NCBI GenBank assembly: GCA_025464735.1
Contig: JAODMX010000120.1
Coordinates: 1 to 6,190, forward strand
Length of the DNA: 6,190 bases
Direction of reading: 5' to 3'
From: Frondihabitans sp.
Lineage (GTDB): Bacteria; Actinomycetota; Actinomycetes; Actinomycetales; Microbacteriaceae
Shown here: positions 1 through 5,391 of the stretch, piece after piece
Layout: every line of letters starts with the position of its first letter
How positions within the stretch are numbered: the first letter of the stretch is position 1
Translations under genes and position numbers: made by a program
The notes under the pieces: generated by a model
What the model saw: only the letters and a program-made list of their open reading frames with translations
Databases searched by the model: none
Told to the model about the DNA's origin: nothing

Positions 1-1
1 G

Positions 2-442
2 AAGACCGTTCGGGCGTCCGTCGAATCCGCGGGCCCCACGGCGACGAACGCGGGCGTGGCGCTGATCGAAGAGGCGTCCGATGACTCGATCGTCGTGACC
101 GGCGATCCGGTGCGGCTCGGTCAGAGCTGCGACAACCTCATCTCGAATGCCCTGAAGTTCACGCCGCGGGGTGGCACGGTCACGGTCGAGTTGACGCGAT
201 CGGAGACAGAAGCGCTGATCACTGTCCGCGACACCGGGCTGGGCATCGCCCAGGCGGAGCTCGACCAGCTCTTCTCGCGATTCTTCCGCGCCAGCACGGC
301 CACGCGAAACGCCGTTCCCGGTGTTGGCCTGGGCTTGACGATCACGAAGGCGATCGTGACAGCGCATTCCGGACACATGGAGGTCGAAAGCGAAGAGGGC
401 GTGGGCACCTGCTTCACCATCCACCTCCCGCTGTTACGGTAG
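2..442 (+). CDS. Sensor histidine kinase, C-terminal ATP-binding domain (5' end outside the window)
   Basis: The frame is open from the left edge, so this is the last ~146 residues of a larger protein, and the GTG at 56 is an internal codon rather than the start. The fragment is a nearly complete HATPase_c (GHKL) domain. It shows the N box DNLISNALKFTP (from about base 131, with the Mg-ATP Asn in ISNALKF), the G1 box DTGLGI (base 230), the F-box-like LFSRFFRA, and the G2 box GVGLGL (base 320), and ends in the usual beta strand GTCFTIHLPL. These proteins autophosphorylate a His in an upstream DHp domain and pass the phosphate to a response regulator. The His, sensor and membrane segments lie outside the window, so the signal is unknown. 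A cognate response regulator is not visible here and may be upstream. The last 9 bases overlap the end of the convergent TetR gene. Assignment to the histidine kinase superfamily is secure; the subfamily is not determinable. Confidence 0.93.
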   Translation, partial: KTVRASVESAGPTATNAGVALIEEASDDSIVVTGDPVRLGQSCDNLISNALKFTPRGGTVTVELTRSETEALITVRDTGLGIAQAELDQLFSRFFRASTATRNAVPGVGLGLTITKAIVTAHSGHMEVESEEGVGTCFTIHLPLLR

Positions 443-1057
443 CGGCGTTGCCTGACTATCGCTTCGCAGGAGACCGGTGACGACTTCGCCCAGAGGGCCT
501 GCGAGGTCGGCCGCCGTTGCCGACGCAAGAGGTTCCAGACCGGTTGAGGAACGAAGGAGCGCGATGCCGAATGCCGTCGCGATGGCGATTTGGGCTCGGA
601 GGAGAAGGTGCCGCGTGCTCGGGTCATCGGCACTCCAGCCGACGACGGCCGCCATCCGCTCCGTATAGGAGTTCAGGGTGTCGCGGCGAATTCGATCGGC
701 CTGCTCATCGCCAGAGGTTCGAATAAGCAGGAGCAACTCCAGGGGATGCTCCCCGCTGGGGAGATCGGCGACCCGCGTAACCAGACTCTCGACCATCCTT
801 TCGAGAGTGAGACGGCTCTCCTCGGGTCGGTCCAGTTCCTCCACGACGCGCTCCAGACAGGCCGCGAACAGGCCCACCTTGTTGCCGAAGTAGCGGTTGA
901 TGAGCGCGACGTTCACCCCGGCGTCGTTCGCAATGTCGCGCACCGTGGTGGCGGAGTAGCCGTCGTACGCGAACCGCTGTCGGGCCGCCTGGAGCAGCAG
1001 GTGCCGCGTCTTTGCGGCGTCTCTCTGCTTGGCGCCAACGGCCGTGTCAAGTGTCAT
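434..1057 (-). CDS. TetR/AcrR-family transcriptional regulator (TetR-1)
   Basis: The product is 207 residues, a normal TetR-family length. The N-terminal DNA-binding domain covers about residues 16-64: a first helix TRHLLLQAARQRFAYDGY, then the helix-turn-helix TTVRDIANDAGVNVALINRYFGNK (about 37-60), ending in the family-typical YFGNKVGLF. The C-terminal ~140 residues are the variable ligand-binding and dimerisation part, and the ligand cannot be predicted. The ATG is preceded by a purine-rich ribosome site (GAGGGA on the minus strand, 1061-1066) about 3-4 bases away. The gene is divergent from the MFS exporter, and the shared gap carries two related near-palindromes, one overlapping the -35 regions proposed for both genes. 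This strongly suggests it represses both the exporter and itself, which is the common arrangement for TetR/efflux pairs. The 3' end overlaps the histidine kinase stop by 9 bases in antisense. Confidence 0.95.
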   Translation of the reverse strand: MTLDTAVGAKQRDAAKTRHLLLQAARQRFAYDGYSATTVRDIANDAGVNVALINRYFGNKVGLFAACLERVVEELDRPEESRLTLERMVESLVTRVADLPSGEHPLELLLLIRTSGDEQADRIRRDTLNSYTERMAAVVGWSADDPSTRHLLLRAQIAIATAFGIALLRSSTGLEPLASATAADLAGPLGEVVTGLLRSDSQATPLP

Positions 1058-1080
1058 GCGTCCCTCTTCGTTCCGCTGTC

Positions 1081-1109
1081 ACGCTAGCGCACGATTTCGG
1101 GCAAGTAAA
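1081..1109 (-). promoter_or_regulatory. Possible promoter of TetR-1
   Basis: On the minus strand, TTTACT (bases 1104-1109) and TAGCGT (bases 1081-1086) are separated by 17 bases, a fair match in spacing but only a moderate match to TTGACA/TATAAT. The -35 lies inside the left arm of the first near-palindrome, which would allow autorepression. This is a weak prediction from hexamer matching alone. Confidence 0.35.
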
Positions 1110-1122
1110 CAGAGGTTGACTT
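1103..1122. promoter_or_regulatory. Putative TetR-1 operator, site A
   Basis: This is a 20-bp near-palindrome: left arm AAGTAAAC, centre AGAG, right arm GTTGACTT. The right arm matches the reverse complement of the left arm at 7 of 8 positions. It covers the -35 hexamer TTGACT of the MFS promoter and the proposed -35 of the divergent regulator. A related copy (site B) lies 45 bp downstream. The first 18 positions from the GTAAAC edge match site B, read on the other strand, at 14 of 18 bases. Length, symmetry and position are those expected of a TetR-family operator; binding by TetR-1 is inferred. Confidence 0.7.
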
Positions 1123-1143
1123 CGCCTGCACGGAGGCTACGAT
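1116..1143 (+). promoter_or_regulatory. Probable promoter of the MFS exporter
   Basis: A -35 TTGACT (1116-1121, 5 of 6 to consensus) and a -10 TACGAT (1138-1143, 4 of 6, keeping the important first TA and last AT) are separated by 16 bases. The expected transcription start is near 1150, inside operator site B. The -35 lies in the right arm of operator site A, so a repressor bound at either site would block initiation. Confidence 0.6.
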
Positions 1144-1147
1144 GCAT

Positions 1148-1167
1148 AAGTCAGCACTTGTTTACAT
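1148..1167. promoter_or_regulatory. Putative TetR-1 operator, site B
   Basis: This second copy of the site A motif reads AAGTCAGC, ACTT, GTTTACAT on the plus strand. Its own symmetry is weaker (5 of 8 arm positions), but it shares the GTAAACA and TGACTT blocks with site A when read on the opposite strand. It covers the predicted start point of the MFS transcript and lies just before the ribosome site. The centres of sites A and B are 45 bp apart, a little over four helical turns, so two dimers could bind side by side or cooperatively. Confidence 0.6.
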
Positions 1168-1175
1168 CGAGACCC

Positions 1176-1182
1176 GGAGAAG
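1176..1182 (+). promoter_or_regulatory. Ribosome binding site favouring the MFS start at 1184
   Basis: GGAGAAG sits just before ATG 1184. A competing GGAGG (1132-1136) lies 5 bases before an in-frame ATG at 1142. That longer start is disfavoured because it would lie inside the -10 element. The 14 extra codons also include TCA, GCA, CTT, GTT and two AGA, unlike the G/C-ending codons of the gene body. Confidence 0.5.
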
Positions 1183-1183
1183 A

Positions 1184-2689
1184 ATGTCAGAGACGATCCA
1201 GGAGCCCACGACCGGCTCCGTCCGTGTGGTTGGCGGCGACCACAAGCCGAATACGACCCTCATCCTCATCTATCTGATGCTCGGTGGGCTTGCCTACGCG
1301 GTACTCCAGTCGCTCGTCGCCCCAGCCCTGGCGACCATCGGCAAGGATCTCAACGCGTCGACCTCCAGCACGAGCTGGATCATCACCGCCTACCTCCTCT
1401 CCGCCTCGGTACTCACGCCGATCTTCGGTCGACTCGGCGACATGATGGGCAAGCGCCGCGTCCTGATCATCGTCATGAGCCTTCTGCTCGTGGGCACCCT
1501 GGTAGCCGCTCTCGCGTCCAACCTCGGAGTCCTGATCGTCGCCCGCATCCTCCAGGGAGCCGCGGGCGCCGTCCTGCCGCTCTCGATCGGCATCGTCCGG
1601 GACGAATTCCCCAAGGAGCGCGTCAGCACCATGATCGGTCTGCTGTCGGGCGTCTTCGGGATCGGTGCCGGCATCGGCATCGTCGCTGCCGGTCCGATCG
1701 TGCAGCACCTCAACTACCACTTCCTGTTCTGGCTGCCGCTGATCCTCATCGTCATCGCCCTGGCCGGGATCATCTTCGGGATGCCCGAATCGCCGATCCG
1801 CAAACCGGGCCGACTCGACCTGGTCGGAACCGGAGTCCTCACGATCGCGCTCGTCGCCCTCCTCCTCGCGATCTCCGAGGGCGAAACCTGGGGCTGGGGT
1901 GACTTCAAGACCATCGGTCTTCTCGCTCTCGGCGCCGTCGCCCTGGTGGCGTTCACGATCGTCGAGCTTCGCGTGAAGGCGCCCCTGATCGACGTCAGGC
2001 TCTTCAAGTTCCGCGGGGTGTGGACGGCGCATGTCGTCGCCCTCGTCTTCGGCTTCGCGATGTACGGCACCTTCGTACTCGTCCCGACGCTGCTTCAGCT
2101 CCCAGCGTTCACCGGCTACGGCTTCGGCAAGACAGCTTCGCAGGCAGGCCTGTACCTGCTGCCCACCGTGCTGATGATGATCGTCGTGTCGCCCGTCTCC
2201 GGATCCCTCGTCAAGAGGTTCGGCGCGAAGCCACCGCTGATCATCGGCGGCATCTTCATCACCGCAGCGTTCGTTCTCCCCGCCCTCTCGCACGGCCACG
2301 TCTGGCAGATCCTGCTCTCCGGGATCCTCACCGGCGCCGGTATCGGCTTCGGCCTCGCGGCCGCCTCGAACGCGATCATCGAGAGCGTGCCCATGGAACA
2401 GACCGGCGAAGCAATCAGCGCCAACACGATCGCTCGGACCATCGGATCCAGCATCGGCACGGCCGTCATCGCCGCACTCATCTCGTCGCACACGAAGATC
2501 TTCACCCTCCCCACGGGCAAGATCGGCCTGCCCTCGGGTGACACGTTCACCTTCGGGTTCTGGGTCTGCGCGGCCGTCGGCGCATTGGCGATCGTCACCG
2601 CGCTAGTCGCTCCCGGGATGCGCAAGCGCCTGCATGACGCGCACACGGTCGGCGTCGAAGACCTCGACACCGTCGGCGGGGCGCACTGA
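1184..2689 (+). CDS. MFS transporter, DHA2 family (EmrB/QacA-like), probable drug or toxin exporter
   Basis: The product is 501 residues and highly hydrophobic, the length and pattern of the 14-helix DHA2 branch of the major facilitator superfamily: proton-driven antiporters in the cytoplasmic membrane that export drugs and other amphipathic compounds. A cytoplasmic lead of about 24 residues precedes helix 1 (TLILIYLMLGGLAYAVLQSLVAP). The conserved loop 2-3 motif A is present as GRLGDMMGKRR (residues 82-92), preceded by SWIITAYLLSASVLTPIFG, typical of DHA2. A glycine-rich helix, GVFGIGAGIGIVAAGPI, matches the antiporter motif C region. A charged tail, GMRKRLHDAHTVGVEDLD, ends the protein. The substrate cannot be read from sequence. 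The start at 1184 is preferred over 1142 on codon use and promoter position. The gene is divergent from TetR-1 and probably repressed by it through sites A and B. Confidence 0.93.
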   Translation: MSETIQEPTTGSVRVVGGDHKPNTTLILIYLMLGGLAYAVLQSLVAPALATIGKDLNASTSSTSWIITAYLLSASVLTPIFGRLGDMMGKRRVLIIVMSLLLVGTLVAALASNLGVLIVARILQGAAGAVLPLSIGIVRDEFPKERVSTMIGLLSGVFGIGAGIGIVAAGPIVQHLNYHFLFWLPLILIVIALAGIIFGMPESPIRKPGRLDLVGTGVLTIALVALLLAISEGETWGWGDFKTIGLLALGAVALVAFTIVELRVKAPLIDVRLFKFRGVWTAHVVALVFGFAMYGTFVLVPTLLQLPAFTGYGFGKTASQAGLYLLPTVLMMIVVSPVSGSLVKRFGAKPPLIIGGIFITAAFVLPALSHGHVWQILLSGILTGAGIGFGLAAASNAIIESVPMEQTGEAISANTIARTIGSSIGTAVIAALISSHTKIFTLPTGKIGLPSGDTFTFGFWVCAAVGALAIVTALVAPGMRKRLHDAHTVGVEDLDTVGGAH

Positions 2690-2753
2690 CACGCCCGGCG
2701 CGGAGGTAGAACGCAGGGCCGGTTCCGTCGGCTCCTGGCTGCAAGAATGAAGG

Positions 2754-3275
2754 GTGCAAATCGAGCAGGAACCCTGCAGCGTCCGTCGGGCGGATCTCAC
2801 CGGAACCGACAACGAGGCTGTGGGTCGTCTCGTCGGCGCCTACCTCAGGCAAACCGAGCGAGAGAAGGCGTTTCACCTAGGCCTACCCGAGCCGGGTGCC
2901 GATCTTCCCGAGCGCTACCGCGCCGAAGTCGACAACCCTGCGCGTGCCTACGAGCACGCTGAGGTGTTCGTTGCGGAGCTGGACGAGTCACCGGTGGGAG
3001 TAGTCGTCGTGCTAGAGGGTTCAACGGTTCGCGAGGTGAAGCGAGTCTGGGTCGATCCGAGAGCGCGCGGCCGGCGAATCGGCTCGGCGCTCCTGGACTC
3101 CGCGCTGAGCGAGGAAGATCTTCCTCTCCGACTCACCGTCTGGGACTGGCGCGACGATGCCATACGGCTCTATCGGAAGCGCGGCTTCATCACCGTTGCG
3201 TCGTGGGAAAACCGGCCGAGGCTCCTGTGCATGGAGCGCCCTGCGCACCCTGGAGCGACGGTGCAAAGCGCCTAG
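2754..3275 (+). CDS. GNAT-family N-acetyltransferase
   Basis: This 173-residue protein has the GNAT fold, which transfers acetyl from acetyl-CoA to an amine; the acceptor is unknown. Conserved motif A is VKRVWVDPRARGRRIGSALLDSAL (residues 95-118), containing the pyrophosphate-binding loop RGRRIGSA, where the usual central Gly is Arg. Motif B is DAIRLYRKRGF (residues 135-145), with the Tyr (140) often used as general acid. The N-terminus (CSVRRADLTGTDNEAVGRLVGAYL) is a normal first strand and helix, which supports the GTG start at 2754. An in-frame TGA at 2748-2750 rules out any earlier start. There is no usable Shine-Dalgarno spacing, because the purine run GAAGG touches the GTG, so translation may be leaderless or weak. 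It follows the MFS gene by 64 bases and may or may not be co-transcribed with it. Confidence 0.9.
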   Translation: MQIEQEPCSVRRADLTGTDNEAVGRLVGAYLRQTEREKAFHLGLPEPGADLPERYRAEVDNPARAYEHAEVFVAELDESPVGVVVVLEGSTVREVKRVWVDPRARGRRIGSALLDSALSEEDLPLRLTVWDWRDDAIRLYRKRGFITVASWENRPRLLCMERPAHPGATVQSA

Positions 3276-3278
3276 GCT
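3273..3278 (+). promoter_or_regulatory. Possible -10 element of TetR-2
   Basis: TAGGCT has the TAnnnT pattern of actinobacterial -10 boxes and overlaps the GNAT stop codon. No good -35 is visible 16-18 bases upstream. A start near 3285 would give a leader of about 50 bases before the ATG at 3333. The evidence is weak. Confidence 0.3.
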
Positions 3279-3321
3279 CATCCCTGTGCGCCGCCAGTCT
3301 GCGGCCCGGTGTCGAACGAAA

Positions 3322-3327
3322 GGGAGG
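3322..3327 (+). promoter_or_regulatory. Ribosome binding site deciding the TetR-2 start
   Basis: GGGAGG lies 5 bases before ATG 3333, close to ideal. A GTG at 3309 is in frame and would add 8 residues, but this ribosome site would then fall inside the coding region. Confidence 0.7.
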
Positions 3328-3332
3328 ACGCG

Positions 3333-3908
3333 ATGGCGAGTGGCCCCGCCGCGCGCAGCCTTCTCCTCCGGAAGGCCGAGAAGTACATCCTCAGCCACGG
3401 CCTCCTCGACCTCACCCTCACGGCAGTGGCCGAGGCGATCGGCTCCAATCGACGCATGCTCCTCTACCATTTTGCGTCACTCGACGACCTGGTGCGCGAG
3501 GCCGTGGGCGACATCATCTCGCGGAGAGAACTCACGACCCGCCTTGCCGAGATCCTGGGCGGCGGCGGCGAACTGGTCGCGCGTCTCGATGCCTGCTGGG
3601 CTCACATCGCCGATTCCGGGCAGGAGTCGTGGCATCGCCTCTACTTCGCTCAACTGGGACGAGCGATCGAAGATCCGGCGACGTTCGAGGCGTTCCTCGA
3701 GCAGAGCCGCACCCGGATGACCTCTCTTGTCGCCGATGCCCTGATCCGCGAAGGAGTGCCGCGAGCCGAGCCTGTGGCCCGCTCCGTGTCCGCACTATGG
3801 AGCGGGCTGCAGATCGCGCTCCTCAGCGGGGCGTCGAGAGCCGAGCTCGCCGAAGCCCATCACAGAGCGGCCGAAGGACTCCTCGTGAACGCCGCTCGGG
3901 TGGGCTAG
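3333..3908 (+). CDS. TetR/AcrR-family transcriptional regulator (TetR-2)
   Basis: The product is 191 residues from the ATG at 3333. The N-terminal DNA-binding domain begins with RSLLLRKAEKYILSHGLLDLTL. The helix-turn-helix follows, LTAVAEAIGSNRRMLLYHFASLDDLVREAV (about residues 29-58), where LLYHF takes the place of the usual LYYHF and the SLDDLV run begins helix 4. The remainder is an alpha-helical ligand domain without recognisable specificity. The next gene, the flavin monooxygenase, starts only 33 bases after the stop on the same strand, and a perfect 22-bp inverted repeat fills the end of that gap. TetR-2 is therefore the obvious candidate repressor of the monooxygenase. No copy of that repeat was found upstream of TetR-2 itself, so autoregulation is not apparent. 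The stop codon TAG forms the first bases of the monooxygenase -35 element. Confidence 0.93.
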   Translation: MASGPAARSLLLRKAEKYILSHGLLDLTLTAVAEAIGSNRRMLLYHFASLDDLVREAVGDIISRRELTTRLAEILGGGGELVARLDACWAHIADSGQESWHRLYFAQLGRAIEDPATFEAFLEQSRTRMTSLVADALIREGVPRAEPVARSVSALWSGLQIALLSGASRAELAEAHHRAAEGLLVNAARVG

Positions 3909-3935
3909 ACAATCCATACTTCTGAACTCTATAGT
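3906..3935 (+). promoter_or_regulatory. Promoter of the flavin monooxygenase, likely leaderless
   Basis: A -35 TAGACA (3906-3911, 5 of 6 to TTGACA) and a -10 TATAGT (3930-3935, 5 of 6 to TATAAT) are separated by 18 bases. The -10 ends 6 bases before the ATG at 3942, so transcription should begin at or next to the A of the start codon. This gives a leaderless mRNA, in agreement with the absence of any Shine-Dalgarno sequence. The -35 starts with the TAG stop codon of TetR-2. Confidence 0.75.
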
Positions 3936-3941
3936 TCAGAA
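3920..3941. promoter_or_regulatory. Perfect inverted-repeat operator over the monooxygenase -10
   Basis: Left arm TTCTGAACT (3920-3928), centre CTAT (3929-3932) and right arm AGTTCAGAA (3933-3941): all nine arm positions are complementary. The repeat spans the -10 hexamer and ends at the base before the start codon, so occupancy would block RNA polymerase directly. The likely binder is TetR-2, encoded immediately upstream. A MarR-type or other dimeric regulator encoded elsewhere is the alternative. Confidence 0.75.
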
Positions 3942-5354
3942 ATGACCGACTCTGCATCGACGACCGTGAAGCCATTCGTCATCGGCTTCTTCGAGCACAT
4001 GAACCCGAACGGCATGACCGGGGCCACCTGGCGCCATCCAGACAACCGGGGGTCGGACTACCTCGACCTCGACTACTGGATGGCGCTGGCGAAAAGACTC
4101 GAGGCAGCGCACGCAGACTTCCTCTTCTTCGCCGACAGCTACGGCACCCCCGCCGTCGACGGGATCGTGCCTGATCGCGCGCTTCGCATGGCGGACCACA
4201 TCCCGGCCGCCGACCCGTTCGCCGTGATCCCGGCCATCTTCGCCGTCACGAAACACCTGCCGGTCGTCGTCACGGCCTCGACGATCTTCGAGGAGCCCTA
4301 TGCGAACGCCCGCCGCTTCGCGACCCTCGACCACATCTCGAAAGGGCGGATCGGGTGGAACGTGGTTACGAGCGCGGGAGCCCAGGCAGCCGCGGACTCG
4401 TTCGGGCGAGACCTGGTGCCGCACGACGAGCGCTACGACCGAGCCGACGACTACCTCGCCCTCAGCTACCGGCTCTTCGAAGGCAGCTGGGAACCCGATT
4501 CGGTGGTGAAGGATCGCGAGTTGGACGCCTACGCCGACCCTGCGAAGGTGCATCCCGTCCGCTACGAGGGGCCCTACTTCCGGTCGAAGGGAGTGTTCTC
4601 GGTCGAGCCGTCGCCGCAGCGGGTCCCGTTCGTGTTCCAGGCCGGTAGCTCGGGCCGTGGCCGCGAGTTCGCAGCGACCCATGCCGAGTGTGTGTTCCTG
4701 CAGGGCACGACGGTCGAGAATGATGCCACGTCGGTCGCCGACATCCGCGCGCGAGCGACCGCAGCGGGGAGGGACGGTGATGCGATCCGGATCCTGGTCG
4801 GGCTCACCGTGATCATCGGCGACACCCCTGAGCAGGCTCAGGCGAAGTACGAGGAGTTCGCCTCGTTCCACTCGGAGGAGATCGCCGCCTCGCAGTTCTC
4901 GCACTATTCGGGAGTCGACCTGCTCTCACTCGACCCCGACCAGCCGATCCCCGCCGGCAATGACCAGCTCAGTCAGTCCAACGTGCAGCGCTTCGAGGGC
5001 TGGACGGTCCGCGAGATCTTGAACGAGCTGAAGACGCGCGGAGTTCGCGGCATCATCCTGGTCGGCACTCCCGGCGAGGTAGCCGATCGAATGGAGGAGT
5101 ATGCCGCGGCAACCGGGGTAGACGGGTTCCTGATGGAGACCTACACCAACCCGGGCACCTACGACGAGATCCTCGACGAGCTCCTGCCCGAGCTGCGCAC
5201 TCGCGGCCGGGCGCCCGAGCCGTTCACGACCGCGACCCTTCGCGAACGGTTCCAAGGTGAGGGCCAGCCTCTGCTTCCGGACTCGCACCCCGCCGCCGCG
5301 CACCGCGTCGGTGGAGCTCACGGCGAAAGCGGCCTGGTCCAGGCCAGGGTGTAG
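3942..5354 (+). CDS. LLM-class FMN-dependent monooxygenase, NtaA/SnaA/DszA family
   Basis: This 470-residue protein is related to nitrilotriacetate monooxygenase component A, pristinamycin synthase SnaA and dibenzothiophene-sulfone monooxygenase DszA. These enzymes use O2 and FMNH2, supplied by a separate flavin reductase, to oxidise small organic substrates. Visible family signatures are the first strand and loop FFEHMNPNGMTGATWRHP (residues 16-33), GRIGWNVVTS (135-144), YDRADDYL (165-172), the flavin/phosphate-loop segment QAGSSGRGREFAA (233-245) and the late VGTPGEVADRM (374-384). The length matches the family. The last dozen residues (AHGESGLVQARV) look like a short unconserved tail. There is no flavin reductase in the window, so the partner must be encoded elsewhere. 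The substrate is unknown; desulfurisation, degradation of a xenobiotic or tailoring of a metabolite are all possible. Control by TetR-2 through the abutting palindrome is inferred. It is convergent with the SDR gene. Confidence 0.94.
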   Translation: MTDSASTTVKPFVIGFFEHMNPNGMTGATWRHPDNRGSDYLDLDYWMALAKRLEAAHADFLFFADSYGTPAVDGIVPDRALRMADHIPAADPFAVIPAIFAVTKHLPVVVTASTIFEEPYANARRFATLDHISKGRIGWNVVTSAGAQAAADSFGRDLVPHDERYDRADDYLALSYRLFEGSWEPDSVVKDRELDAYADPAKVHPVRYEGPYFRSKGVFSVEPSPQRVPFVFQAGSSGRGREFAATHAECVFLQGTTVENDATSVADIRARATAAGRDGDAIRILVGLTVIIGDTPEQAQAKYEEFASFHSEEIAASQFSHYSGVDLLSLDPDQPIPAGNDQLSQSNVQRFEGWTVREILNELKTRGVRGIILVGTPGEVADRMEEYAAATGVDGFLMETYTNPGTYDEILDELLPELRTRGRAPEPFTTATLRERFQGEGQPLLPDSHPAAAHRVGGAHGESGLVQARV

Positions 5355-5370
5355 CGGTAGTAGAACCGCT
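5353..5370. terminator. Small hairpin between the convergent monooxygenase and SDR genes
   Basis: AGCGGT (5353-5358), loop AGTAGA and ACCGCT (5365-5370) form a 6-bp stem directly at the monooxygenase stop, in the 37-base gap between convergent genes. No T tract follows on either strand, so it is at best a weak or non-canonical terminator. Confidence 0.3.
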
Positions 5371-5391
5371 TCCCGGAAGAGCAGCGGCTCG

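Noticed and set aside
590..1087. Plus-strand open frame antisense to TetR-1
   Set aside because: No recognisable domain and no credible ribosome site; the minus-strand TetR frame explains the region.
1187..2491. Long open frame (434 codons) on the minus strand, antisense to the MFS gene
   Set aside because: Its product is a low-complexity run of Asp, Glu, Arg and Gly without any fold signature, the usual mirror of a GC-rich gene. The plus-strand frame encodes a clear DHA2 transporter.
3290..3305. GCCGC/GCGGC hairpin with a 6-base loop upstream of TetR-2
   Set aside because: A five-bp GC stem is common by chance in such GC-rich DNA, and there is no T tract or conserved riboswitch-like feature.
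3203..3925. Open frame of 240 codons overlapping TetR-2 in another plus-strand frame
   Set aside because: It is an Arg/Pro/Ser-rich translation without domains. The TetR-2 frame has a good ribosome site and a helix-turn-helix.
3936..4904. Open frame of 322 codons on the minus strand, antisense to the flavin monooxygenase
   Set aside because: The translation is rich in Arg, Val, Gly and Asp with no motif, while the opposite strand holds a full set of monooxygenase motifs. It is a GC-bias shadow.
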